NCBI GenBank assembly: GCA_937920515.1
Contig: CALEUG010000004.1
Coordinates: 62,001-126,000, forward strand
Length of the DNA: 64,000 nucleotides
DNA from: an uncultured bacterium
GTDB lineage: Bacteria > Acidobacteriota > Aminicenantia > Aminicenantales > Saccharicenantaceae
Reading direction: 5' to 3'
This document shows positions 30,811-39,634 of the stretch, in pieces (the first letter of the stretch is position 1; every line of letters starts with the position of its first letter). A model generated the notes under the pieces. It saw nothing but the letters and a program-made list of their open reading frames with translations. It was not told the origin of the DNA and searched no databases. Made by a program: the position numbers and the translations under genes.

Positions 30811-31596
30811 TTATTCGTTTTCGCCGCCAGGTTCGGGCCGGGGTTCAACCTCGGCTGGCTGGGTTTCGGCTGTTCCTTCTTCTTTCTTTTCTTCCATCAT
30901 CCCCTGGGCCAGCCTGGCTTTCTTGCCTTCAATGATGGCCTCAGCCACCTTGGAGGCAAAAAGTTCAATGGCCCGGACCGCATCGTCGTTGCCGGGGATG
31001 GGATAATCTATGTCCTCCGGGTCGCCGTTGGTATCGACCACGGCCACGATGGGAATCCTCATCTTCCTGGCCTCAGCGATGGCAATCTCTTCCTTGGAAG
31101 AATCTATGATGAAAACGGCGCCGGGGAGTTCAGTCAGGGTCTTCAGCCCGCCCAGGTTTTTCTGGAGCTTGCGGAAGACTTTTTCCTTGCGGGATTGTTC
31201 TTTCTTGGACAGAAGTTCCCAGCGGCCGTCCTCCCGCATCTCTTCCATCTCCACCAGCTTTTCCACGCTGTTCCGGATGACCTTGAAATTGGTCAGCAGC
31301 CCGCCCAGCCAGCGCTGGTTAACGTAGCTCGATTCGCACTTCAGGGCATAATCCCGGATGATATCCTGGGCCTGCTTCTTGGTCCCGACAAAAAGAATCT
31401 GGCGGCCGCTCTCGGCCACGCTTTTGACAAACTGCAGGGCTTCCTTGAAGCTTTTTATCGTCTTCTGCAGGTCGATGATGTAAATTCCGTTTCTCTGACC
31501 AAAGATGTATTCTTTCATCTTCGGGTTCCAGCGCCTGGTCTGGTGACCGAAGTGAACGCCAGCTTCCAAGAGCTCTTTCATTGTTACTGAAACCAA
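30811..31596 (-). CDS. rpsB: 30S ribosomal protein S2
   Basis: [41 protein letters not shown]. Confidence 0.97.
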   Translation of the reverse strand: MVSVTMKELLEAGVHFGHQTRRWNPKMKEYIFGQRNGIYIIDLQKTIKSFKEALQFVKSVAESGRQILFVGTKKQAQDIIRDYALKCESSYVNQRWLGGLLTNFKVIRNSVEKLVEMEEMREDGRWELLSKKEQSRKEKVFRKLQKNLGGLKTLTELPGAVFIIDSSKEEIAIAEARKMRIPIVAVVDTNGDPEDIDYPIPGNDDAVRAIELFASKVAEAIIEGKKARLAQGMMEEKKEEGTAETQPAEVEPRPEPGGENE

Positions 31597-31620
31597 AGGA
31601 CTTCCTCCCTTTCCCGGACT

Positions 31621-32025
31621 TTATCTCTTATGATACTGCGGTGCCTTCCTGGCAGCCAGCAGGCCGTATTTTTTCCGTTCTTTAATCCTGGAATCCCGGG
31701 TCAGCAGGCTGGCATTGCGGAGAACCGGTCTCAATTCACGATTGAATTCGACCAGGGCCCTGGCGATGCCCAGCCGGACAGCCTCGGCCTGACCGCGGAG
31801 CCCGCCGCCTTCCACTCTCATGAAAATGTCGAACTTATTCTCGGTCTCGGTGACCATCAGCGGCTGGCGAATGGTGTAGCGCAGGGAATCCAGCTTGAAG
31901 TACTCCTCGAAGGGACGGAGTTTTTTATTGACTACCAGAGTGATATCACCCTTGCCCGACCTCAAGAAAACCCTGGCAATGGCGTTTTTTCTTTTTCCGG
32001 TTCCATAATACTGAATCAGACTCAA
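31621..32025 (-). CDS. rpsI: 30S ribosomal protein S9
   Basis: [24 protein letters not shown]...; terminal KAPQYHKR. Confidence 0.97.
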   Translation of the reverse strand: MSLIQYYGTGKRKNAIARVFLRSGKGDITLVVNKKLRPFEEYFKLDSLRYTIRQPLMVTETENKFDIFMRVEGGGLRGQAEAVRLGIARALVEFNRELRPVLRNASLLTRDSRIKERKKYGLLAARKAPQYHKR

Positions 32026-32033
32026 GGTGCCTC

Positions 32034-32462
32034 CTAAAACCTGTATTCTTCAGGATTCTGGGCCTGGTGGGGATGTTCGGGGCCGCGGTAAACCTTTAGT
32101 TTCTTGATGATGGCCCGGCCCAGTTTATTCTTGGGTATCATGCCCCAGACCGCCTTCCTGATCACTTCTTCGGGCCTGGTCTCGAGCATCTCTTTTAGTT
32201 TTTTCTCCTTGATGCCACCAGGATACTGGGAATGATGATAGTAAACCTTGTCTTCCAGCTTGTTGCCAGTTACCTTTATCTTCTCGGCGTTAACCACTAC
32301 CACAAAATCGCCGACATCAGTGCTGGGAGCAAACTGAGGTTTATTCTTCCCTCTCAAAAGAACGGCAATTTCGGTCGCCAGTCGGCCCAGTATCTGGCCG
32401 TCGGCATTTATCAGCCACCACTTCTGTTGTACTTCTTCTTTTTTTGGATGATAAGTCTTCAT
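32034..32462 (-). CDS. rplM: 50S ribosomal protein L13
   Basis: [49 protein letters not shown]. Confidence 0.97.
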   Translation of the reverse strand: MKTYHPKKEEVQQKWWLINADGQILGRLATEIAVLLRGKNKPQFAPSTDVGDFVVVVNAEKIKVTGNKLEDKVYYHHSQYPGGIKEKKLKEMLETRPEEVIRKAVWGMIPKNKLGRAIIKKLKVYRGPEHPHQAQNPEEYRF

Positions 32463-32507
32463 TTTCCAACCTTGCCTTATGAAAGAATATGGCTAATTTG
32501 ATGAATA

Positions 32508-32536
32508 AAGATACTAAATAACGCTTAAATTGTCAA
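32508..32536 (-). promoter_or_regulatory. sigma70 promoter of rplM-rpsI
   Basis: Minus strand TTGACA-N17-TATCTT. Confidence 0.75.
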
Positions 32537-32588
32537 CCGGCCAGGGCTATTAATTGTAACCCTTTTGTCCCGTAAATTCAAGTTTTCA

Positions 32589-33263
32589 TTAAACATAATA
32601 GTAGAATTTCCGCCGGCGGCGGGCGGCCGGCAGGACCATGAACACTCCGGCCAGGAAACCGCCGATGTGGGCAAACCAGGCCACCCCTCCCCCCAGGCCC
32701 ACGTTGGAAACCTGGAGAATAAACCACAGGCCAAGCAGCACCCAGGCCGGGACATAAATCACCGTTATGTAAAAAAACAGGAAAACCAGGGTCTTGACCC
32801 GGGCCGAGGGAAAAAGCACCAGGTAGGCCCCCAGCAGACCGGCAATGGCCCCGCTGGCCCCGATCATTGGAACCCGGGAATTGGGATAGACGGCCACCTG
32901 GAGCAGAGAAGCCGTCACCCCGCAGGCCAGGTAGAAGAGTCCGAATTTAACCGGGCCCAGGAAATCCTCGACGTTGTTGCCGAATATCCAGAGATAGAGC
33001 ATGTTGCCTGCCAGGTGCAGCAGGCTGCCGTGGAGAAACATCCCGGTTATCAGGCTCAGCGGCCAGAAGACCCTGAGCACGGAAGCCGTAGCCCCCCAGT
33101 GGGTAATCTCATATGGTATGATGCCGAACTTCAGGACATGGTACTCAAACCCGTCTGGCGAAAACACCTGATACAGGAAAACAAGACAGTTAACAACGAT
33201 CAGTATTATGGTGATTACGGGAAACCTTAAGGTGGGATTCTCGTCCTTCAGCGGAATGAACAT
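32589..33263 (-). CDS. Rhomboid family intramembrane serine protease
   Basis: GASGAIAGLLGAY (catalytic Ser) and AHIGGFLAG (catalytic His). Confidence 0.92.
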   Translation of the reverse strand: MFIPLKDENPTLRFPVITIILIVVNCLVFLYQVFSPDGFEYHVLKFGIIPYEITHWGATASVLRVFWPLSLITGMFLHGSLLHLAGNMLYLWIFGNNVEDFLGPVKFGLFYLACGVTASLLQVAVYPNSRVPMIGASGAIAGLLGAYLVLFPSARVKTLVFLFFYITVIYVPAWVLLGLWFILQVSNVGLGGGVAWFAHIGGFLAGVFMVLPAARRRRKFYYYV

Positions 33264-33271
33264 TTAGGCAA

Positions 33272-33310
33272 AATAAAAATGGGGGCAGACGCTCGCCGCT
33301 GTCCGCCCCC
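33272..33310 (-). terminator. Rho-independent terminator after TPR lipoprotein
   Basis: Minus strand GGGGGCGGAC-agcggcgagc-GTCTGCCCCC then atttttatttt. Confidence 0.8.
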
Positions 33311-33323
33311 GAAATTATGGCTA

Positions 33324-34337
33324 TTACTTTATTCCCTTGAGTTCTTCCTCAAGTTTCTTTTTCTCGGCTGCTCTCTTTCTCAGCTCCTGGAACTTCTCAA
33401 GGTTCTTCTGGCCTTCAGCAGTGTATCTGGCAGCCTTGTCCGGCTCCAGCCTGGCCAGAACTGACTGGTAGAGAACGCTCAACCAGCTGTAGGGCTCGGG
33501 ATAGTTGGGGTCGAGGTCCCTGGCCTTTTCTATGGCCTGGAGAGCATCCCGGGCGATGGCCAGTCTTTCAGCCTCGGGGACAAACTGGAAACGGTAAGCC
33601 CGGCTCCAGCGGTTGACACCCTTGGCCAGCCAGGCCTGGGGATTTTCCGGGTCGAGGGCGATTCTCTTCTCCCAGAACATGTTGGCCTTGTCAAAATTCT
33701 CGATGGCTCCTTCCGGGTTCTGCTCGGAAACCGGCAGGTGCTCATAGTAATTGGCGGCATAGGCATAACCCATCGGGTTTTCCGGATCAGCCTCAATGCG
33801 CCGCAGGTACATGGTTTCGGCCTTCTTGGCGGCATCCGGGATTTCGCCGGCATAGCGACTGTAGAATTCAGCCACCACGTAGAAGTTGTCCATGTTCTGC
33901 GGGTCAAGTTCCAGGATCCTCAGGTAGAGCTTCTCGGCCTCGGAAAATTTCCTCAGTTTGTCGTACATATCACCCAGCGAATAGATGATATCCTTGTTGT
34001 TGGGCTCGATTTCCAGGGCCTTGTTCAGGGCTTCCAGGGCCTTCTTCTCCAGCTCCTTGTTCAGCGCGGAATCCACACCGGGTTTATAGAGCTGCTTGTA
34101 GCTTTCACCGATGTAGCGGTAAGCCTGAACCAGATCAGGCCTGTATTTCAGGGCCAGTTCGTATTCGGCCACCGCGTTCCGGTATTTGCCTTCCCTGAAC
34201 AGGTCGTTGGCTTTCTTGAAATGATAATTTGCCTGTAAATTGTTAACCTTAAGCTTCTCGCAACTGGTGGCGGTCACCAGAACAGCCAAGGCTAAAAGGA
34301 TAACTGCCAAGCCGTTTATCCTCTGACGAGTCATCAT
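33324..34337 (-). CDS. TPR-repeat lipoprotein
   Basis: Lipobox LVTATSC; ANDLFREGKYRNAVAEYELALKYRPDLVQAYRYIG TPRs. Confidence 0.8.
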   Translation of the reverse strand: MMTRQRINGLAVILLALAVLVTATSCEKLKVNNLQANYHFKKANDLFREGKYRNAVAEYELALKYRPDLVQAYRYIGESYKQLYKPGVDSALNKELEKKALEALNKALEIEPNNKDIIYSLGDMYDKLRKFSEAEKLYLRILELDPQNMDNFYVVAEFYSRYAGEIPDAAKKAETMYLRRIEADPENPMGYAYAANYYEHLPVSEQNPEGAIENFDKANMFWEKRIALDPENPQAWLAKGVNRWSRAYRFQFVPEAERLAIARDALQAIEKARDLDPNYPEPYSWLSVLYQSVLARLEPDKAARYTAEGQKNLEKFQELRKRAAEKKKLEEELKGIK

Positions 34338-34526
34338 GACCTCCTTAAACATCTGGTCTTCAGACAATTAGAAATATTTTATATAAGATTAAAGCCATAA
34401 AGTCAAGAAAAAATGGAACATTTGCCTCCCCGCCCGCCCTCGCTTTCGACCTCCCTCTCCGACTGCCCGGCACGGCTCCGGCCTGAACGAGATAAGGGTT
34501 ACCAGCCGCCAGCCGAAGCCCGGAGT

Positions 34527-35858
34527 TCAACTCTTTCTCAGGTAAAACCTGAGGGGTGTCCCGACGAAACCAAACTGGCGCCGAAAGGTATCAGCCAGGA
34601 ATTTCTCGTAAGCCGGAAGGAGCGGGGCCCGGCTGTGGCCAAAAAGCACAAAGGTCGGCGGGCGGACTCCTTTCTGGACGATGTACTTCACCTTGAGAGT
34701 TGAGCCGTCCCTGGTCTTCGGCGGATATTCCCGGGAGAATTTTTCCCAGAACCTGTTCAGGACCTGAGTCTCCACTTTTTTAGAAGCCGACTCGTAGACC
34801 TGCTCGGCCACCTCCAGAATTCTGGTCACTCGCTGTCCACTGAGGGCCGAAACAAAAACCAGCGGGGCGTAATCCACAAAATTAAGGCGGCTGAAAACAT
34901 GCTCCTGGACTTCCCTCGGATTAACCCTCTGCCTTTCCGCCAGGTCCCATTTGTTCAGGGCGATCAACAGAGGTTTGCCCGATTTATGAGCCAGGCCGGC
35001 GATATGGGCATCCTGGCGGGTGGGAAATTCCTGGATATCGAGCACCAGGCAGATAACATCCGCTTCCTCGATATTTCTCCGGGCCCTGATGATTCCGGCT
35101 TTTTCCCTGGAATCCCTGGTTCCGCTGAACTTCCTGATGCCGGCCGTGTCAACCAGACAATAGGTCTTCTTATTCCTGGTGATAAGGGTATCGACGCTGT
35201 CCCTGGTGGTACCAGGAATTTCAGAGACCAGGAGCCTTTCCTCTCCACAGAGGCGGTTGACCAGCGATGACTTGCCGACGTTTATCCGGCCGACGATGGC
35301 TATCTTCAGCGGCCTCGAAGTCAGTTCAGAAGTCTGCCCTTCTCCTGGCCTGTCCGGCAATGATTCCCTTATTTTCTCCTGCAGGTATTCCAGATTGAGC
35401 TTGTGTTCAGCCGAGATGGTTATAAACTCCTTTATCCCCAGCCGGTAATAATCGGTGAGGTCCGGCTCCGATTCAGGGGTATCCACCTTGTTGACCACAG
35501 GGAGCAAGGGCCGGCCATACTTCTTCATTTCCAGGAAAAGCTCCTCCTCGCCCGCGGTCAGGGGTCGCTTGCTGTCGAAAAGGAAAATTAACAGGTCGGC
35601 CGACCGGGCCGCTTCCAGGGCCTTGGCCCTGACTGCGGAAGAAATCGGGTCCACCCGGCCATCAGTGAAACCGCCGGTATCCACCAGCAGGAACTCGCGG
35701 TCATCTATCCTGGCCACTCCAGTTATCAGGTCGCGGGTCATGCCGGGGAGAGAATGAACCAGGGCTTTTTTCTGGCCCAGCAGCCGGTTAAAAAGGGTGG
35801 ATTTTCCGGCGTTGGGGTAACCCAGGATGACCACCCGGGGCAGTTTTTTATTCTTCAT
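34527..35858 (-). CDS. der: Ribosome biogenesis GTPase Der (EngA)
   Basis: Two tandem G domains: GYPNAGKSTLFNRLLG and GRINVGKSSLVNRLCG; C-terminal KH-like domain. Confidence 0.96.
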   Translation of the reverse strand: MKNKKLPRVVILGYPNAGKSTLFNRLLGQKKALVHSLPGMTRDLITGVARIDDREFLLVDTGGFTDGRVDPISSAVRAKALEAARSADLLIFLFDSKRPLTAGEEELFLEMKKYGRPLLPVVNKVDTPESEPDLTDYYRLGIKEFITISAEHKLNLEYLQEKIRESLPDRPGEGQTSELTSRPLKIAIVGRINVGKSSLVNRLCGEERLLVSEIPGTTRDSVDTLITRNKKTYCLVDTAGIRKFSGTRDSREKAGIIRARRNIEEADVICLVLDIQEFPTRQDAHIAGLAHKSGKPLLIALNKWDLAERQRVNPREVQEHVFSRLNFVDYAPLVFVSALSGQRVTRILEVAEQVYESASKKVETQVLNRFWEKFSREYPPKTRDGSTLKVKYIVQKGVRPPTFVLFGHSRAPLLPAYEKFLADTFRRQFGFVGTPLRFYLRKS

Positions 35859-35880
35859 TTGTGGAGTTTACGAAAGATAC

Positions 35881-36462
35881 TTACCTGGCAACGAGTGAAT
35901 AATCCGGGTTGAACGGACGCGACAGGTCGATGTGGCCGCCCAGGGTTTCTCTCTCGTTGCCCTCGACCAGCAAACTGACCCTCTTGATGCTCTTGAAATT
36001 ATAGGTCAGCGAATTGACTATGGAAAAGACCGCAGCCATCTCTCCGGAAGAGCCGTAATAACTGGCTTCCAGTATCTGCCGGCTCAGGTCAACGTAGGCT
36101 GTCCCGTCAGAGGTGACAAAAACCTGCCTGAGCCGGGTGGTTTCAGGCACCGCATTCAGCAGTCCCGACCTGGAACCCCTGATAATTTCCTCCACCACCG
36201 CCCGGGCTTCTTCGTTCAGGGTTGAGGCCTGGATTTCCCTTTCTTCCGGGTGAAGAAGGTTGTCGCCTTCTGACAGAAAGAAGACGGTAACCCTCTTCAT
36301 CTTCACTCCCTGGATCTGTCCGCTTCCACTGGTAGAAACGGCCGGACCGGCCAGGTGTCTGATTTTTTCCCGGCGACCGCCAAAGAAAAAGACCAGGACT
36401 AAAATGGCCAGCACCGCCAGCAGGACAAACAGGGTTGTGAGTTTTTTCTTTTTGCGTTTCAT
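35881..36462 (-). CDS. GerMN domain-containing protein
   Basis: MKRKKKKLTTLFVLLAVLAILVLVFFFGG TM; GTAYVDLSRQILEASYYGSSGEMAAVFSIVNSLTYNF; start re-set from the ORF-track 36741. Confidence 0.85.
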   Translation of the reverse strand: MKRKKKKLTTLFVLLAVLAILVLVFFFGGRREKIRHLAGPAVSTSGSGQIQGVKMKRVTVFFLSEGDNLLHPEEREIQASTLNEEARAVVEEIIRGSRSGLLNAVPETTRLRQVFVTSDGTAYVDLSRQILEASYYGSSGEMAAVFSIVNSLTYNFKSIKRVSLLVEGNERETLGGHIDLSRPFNPDYSLVAR

Positions 36463-37676
36463 GGTTTTTCGTAAAGCTGCAGGAACCGGTTCAGGCCGCG
36501 GTAGATGGCCTCGGCCACCCTGACCTGAAAATCTTCCGACTGCAGTAGTTTTTCCTCTTCCGGGTTGGTGATGAAGGCCACCTCCACCAGAATAGCCGGG
36601 CAGGCCGCGCCGGTCAGGACCTTGAAGGGCGCTTGCTTGATACCGCGGTTCCTGGTGTTCAGCAGCTCGTTCAGCTCCTGCTGCACAAATTCGGCCAGCT
36701 GGCTGCTCTGCTTGAGGTAGGCTGACTGGGCCATGTCCCACAGGATGAGTTTCAGGTCGTCGAAGTCCTTTCCCGGAACCCGGTTTTCCAGCTCTGCCGA
36801 GTTGTTTTCAAAGTAGGCCAGCCGGCGCGATTCTTCATCGCTGGCATTCAGGCTAAGGAAAAAAGTTTCCGAGCCGTTGGCCTTTACTCTCCGGGAACCG
36901 TTGACGTGAATGCTGATGAACAAATCTGCCTTATTGTTGTTAGCGATAGCCGCCCGCCTCTCCAGGGGTAGCGAGATGTCGGCTTCTCTGGTCATGACCA
37001 CCCGGTACTGCAGCCCGCGCTCGATGGCCTCTTTAAGCTTCCTGGAAACGGCCAGCGTTATATCCTTTTCCAGGGTCCCGAAGGTTCCCTTAGCTCCAAC
37101 ATCGTTACCCCCATGCCCCGGGTCAATGACGATCGTTTTAACCTGCTTTTTGCCGGGAGCTGCCGGGAGGCTGGACTGATCGGCGGCAGCGGTGGCCTGG
37201 GGCTGGACCCGGGTTTCAGCCGGCTTTTCAGGAGCAGCAGGACTGGGCTCGGGCGTGGGTTTTTTCTCCTCCCCAGCTTTAAGCTCAATCGTCAACTCAA
37301 ATGGATTCCAGCGGGCTGACTGGGTGTAAAAGAAATCAGCGGTTCCGGCCTTGACCAGCAACAGAAAGGCTTCAGGCGATTTGGCCAGGTCAATGGACTG
37401 GACCAGACGGCTGGTAAAAGGTGTCCGGTCATAGCGCAGCCCCCTCAAAGACCGAAAGGAAATTGTCAGCACATTCCCGGATTTTCTCAAGCTGTAATTA
37501 AGGTTTGCGCCGGAGGTGATTTTCAACCGGGTACCCCCGCTAAAGTCAGACACTTCGACTTTAATGACCGGTACGGGCTGGTTCCTCTTCTGGGCCAGAA
37601 CGGGGGAAAAAACTAAGCTGGAAAAAGCTATAAAAAACAAAGACAGGACTATCAGGACTCTAACTGTTCTGGGCAT
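36459..37676 (-). CDS. N-acetylmuramoyl-L-alanine amidase with AMIN domain
   Basis: KTIVIDPGHGGNDVGAKGTFGTLEKDITLAVSRKLKEAIE; FISIHVNGS; ILVEVAFITNPEEEKLL. Confidence 0.95.
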   Translation of the reverse strand: MPRTVRVLIVLSLFFIAFSSLVFSPVLAQKRNQPVPVIKVEVSDFSGGTRLKITSGANLNYSLRKSGNVLTISFRSLRGLRYDRTPFTSRLVQSIDLAKSPEAFLLLVKAGTADFFYTQSARWNPFELTIELKAGEEKKPTPEPSPAAPEKPAETRVQPQATAAADQSSLPAAPGKKQVKTIVIDPGHGGNDVGAKGTFGTLEKDITLAVSRKLKEAIERGLQYRVVMTREADISLPLERRAAIANNNKADLFISIHVNGSRRVKANGSETFFLSLNASDEESRRLAYFENNSAELENRVPGKDFDDLKLILWDMAQSAYLKQSSQLAEFVQQELNELLNTRNRGIKQAPFKVLTGAACPAILVEVAFITNPEEEKLLQSEDFQVRVAEAIYRGLNRFLQLYEKP

Positions 37677-37705
37677 CTGTTCTTCTTCATTTTCCCGTAT
37701 AAAAA

Positions 37706-38059
37706 AATGGTGGAGGCGGCGGGAATCGAACCCGCGTCCGAAGGTATTCCACAGGTAGCCTCTACAGGCTTATCCTCTTCATTGCATCTTGTTGAGCGCT
37801 TCTCGAAGAGGAAGAGCGTCGCTCAACCAGCTCAAGTGGTACTTCATCCGCCGGGCCCTGAGCACGCCCGGCAGACTATCCTGCTGGTCGGCGTCTCTTC
37901 AGGCCCGCAGGAAAGGCCTCAAGAGACGGCTGCACTTTCTATCAGGCAGCAACTGCAACAGGTTCTGCAGTTAATTGTTTCCCACCTGTTTAACGAGGTT
38001 GATGGGACCTCGGCCTGCAGCTTCTGCTTCACTACCTCCGTCGAGTCCATTTCGCCCCC
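37706..38059 (-). ncRNA. ssrA: tmRNA
   Basis: 5' GGGGGCGAAATGGACTCGACG ... 3' CGGACGCGGGTTCGATTCCCGCCGCCTCCACCA; acceptor GGGGGCG/CGCCTCC; tag frame AAA CAA TTA ACT GCA GAA CCT GTT GCA GTT GCT GCC TGA TAG. Confidence 0.97.
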
Positions 38060-38068
38060 GACGTTTAG

Positions 38069-38098
38069 ATTATAGGCAAGTTAAGGGCAGAATGTCAA
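38069..38098 (-). promoter_or_regulatory. Consensus sigma70 promoter of ssrA
   Basis: Minus strand TTGACA-N18-TATAAT, 9 nt before tmRNA 5' end. Confidence 0.92.
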
Positions 38099-38104
38099 TT
38101 GAAG

Positions 38105-38143
38105 TTCTTTCTGGCCAAGACATAGTATCCAGTCTAAGGGGTC
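38105..38143 (-). repeat. 39-nt promoter-proximal repeat, copy B
   Basis: Minus strand GACCCCTTAGACTGGATACTATGTCTTGGCCAGAAAGAA, 6 nt upstream of ssrA -35. Confidence 0.85.
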
Positions 38144-38223
38144 TGTATGGGAGCGGCGGGGCGGGGCTCCGGCCATAGTTATTAGTGTTGAAGAAGCCAG
38201 GGCTTTTATAAAGTCAGTACTTG

Positions 38224-38241
38224 AAAAAGGAGGCTTCCTCC
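38224..38241 (-). terminator. Possible rho-independent terminator
   Basis: Minus strand GGAGG-aag-CCTCC-TTTTT. Confidence 0.55.
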
Positions 38242-38545
38242 CTTAAAGGTTTTGTTAAAACTTTTAATTGAAAGGAGGAAACCCACCATCTAATGACAGG
38301 GAATATATACCCCGGTTAGCAGGAACATGGCAAGGGGTATTAACTTGCCATGAGACCAATCGCGACCGGCCTGCCCGATTGAAGAGACCGGTCTAATGTG
38401 AGTTTCTAATATTCCCGCCCGGCTAAAGCCAGAAACCCGTTGTCGACCGGAAGGTGGCTATAACTAACCCGTGTGTTCAGATGACATACGGGGCCTGACC
38501 TCCATCTTTCAGGGAGAGGTTGGTATTTGAACCGTTCTAATATGA
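38237..38545. ncRNA. Candidate structured non-coding RNA of unknown family (strand unresolved)
   Basis: Multiple long complementary segments incl. GGGAATAT/ATATTCCC, CATGGCAAG/CTTGCCATG, CAATCG/CGATTG, GACCGG/CCGGTC; no convincing CDS. Confidence 0.4.
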
Positions 38546-38547
38546 TA

Positions 38548-39612
38548 TCAGGAAGCCAGGGGCAGGCTGACATAAAAAGTTACCCAGCGGTCGGGCTCTG
38601 ATTCAAACCAGATCCGACCCCCGTGACTCTCGACGATTTTCTTGCAGATGTAGAGACCGAGCCCGGACCCCTTAACCCCTTCCGTCCCCTTCTGCTTGAG
38701 CCTTTCAAACTTCCGAAAAAGCCGCGGGCCGTCTTCCGGTTTGATGCCCACCCCCTGGTTATGGACGGAAAAAATCATCTCCCTGTCTTTAGTTACCAGC
38801 TCCAGCTTTATCTCGGTACCTTCATACCCGTACTTAATGGCATTGCTGACCAGGTTCCGGACCAGGATTTTGAGCAACCGCGGGTCGCCGCTTATCCTGA
38901 CGTCTTCCTGGAAATTCCGGCTGACCGACATCTTCTTGGTGTTTTCCCGGATTTCAGGCAGGCCCAGCACTTCTTCCACCACATCTTTAATAAAAAAGAT
39001 TTCTTCCTTGAAAGAGTCCAGCTGGTTGAGTTCCATCTTCGACAGGTCCAGGTAGCTGCGGATGATATCTTCCAGGTATTCACAGTTGCGGATGATGGTT
39101 TCCAGGATTTTCATCTGCTCGGGAGAAAGCTGCCCGAAGTAACCTTTGTAGAGAGTGGAAGCGGTCGTATGCAGGGCCGAGACCGGGCTCTTGAGCTCGT
39201 GCGAGACTATGGCCATAAGGTCCAGCATGGTTCTCTGTTTGCCGGCCCTGGCTTCCAGGGCATTCTTGATGACTTCCCTGATTTCTTCGGGAGTGAAAGG
39301 CTTGGGAATATAATCAAAGGCTCCATTTTTCAGGGCTTCTCTGGCTGTATCCACGCTGGCATAACCGGTAAAGATAATTACCGTGGTATCAGGCCTGGAC
39401 CTCCTGAGCCGGTTAAGGACTTCCATCCCGCCAATGCCTGGCATCTTGAGGTCGGTGACCACGATGTCAAAATCCTGGTTGAGAGCCTTGCTGAGCCCCT
39501 CTTCCCCGGAGAGGGCCGTGTCTATCTCGTAGCCTGAAGCTGCAAAAATCCGACGGCAGCTCCGCAGGACTATTTCTTCGTCATCGATGAACAGGATTCG
39601 CGGTTGGCTCAT
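38548..39612 (-). CDS. Response-regulator receiver fused to histidine kinase
   Basis: ILFIDDEEIVLRSCRRIF...VVTDLKMPGIGGMEVL; VSHELKSPVSALHTTASTL; NAIKYGYEG, GSGLGLYICKKIVESHGG. Confidence 0.93.
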   Translation of the reverse strand: MSQPRILFIDDEEIVLRSCRRIFAASGYEIDTALSGEEGLSKALNQDFDIVVTDLKMPGIGGMEVLNRLRRSRPDTTVIIFTGYASVDTAREALKNGAFDYIPKPFTPEEIREVIKNALEARAGKQRTMLDLMAIVSHELKSPVSALHTTASTLYKGYFGQLSPEQMKILETIIRNCEYLEDIIRSYLDLSKMELNQLDSFKEEIFFIKDVVEEVLGLPEIRENTKKMSVSRNFQEDVRISGDPRLLKILVRNLVSNAIKYGYEGTEIKLELVTKDREMIFSVHNQGVGIKPEDGPRLFRKFERLKQKGTEGVKGSGLGLYICKKIVESHGGRIWFESEPDRWVTFYVSLPLAS

Positions 39613-39634
39613 GTCCTTTTCCTCCAGCCGGTTC

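Noticed and set aside
36463-36741. N-terminal extension of the GerMN ORF in the ORF track
   Set aside because: Overlaps the amidase in another frame; real start is MKRKKKK at 36462 with a TM segment following
37709-38075. Small ORFs over ssrA (e.g. 37707-38075)
   Set aside because: The region is tmRNA; ORFs are spurious
38623-39537. 304-aa plus-strand ORF
   Set aside because: Antisense to the receiver/histidine kinase gene with strong motifs
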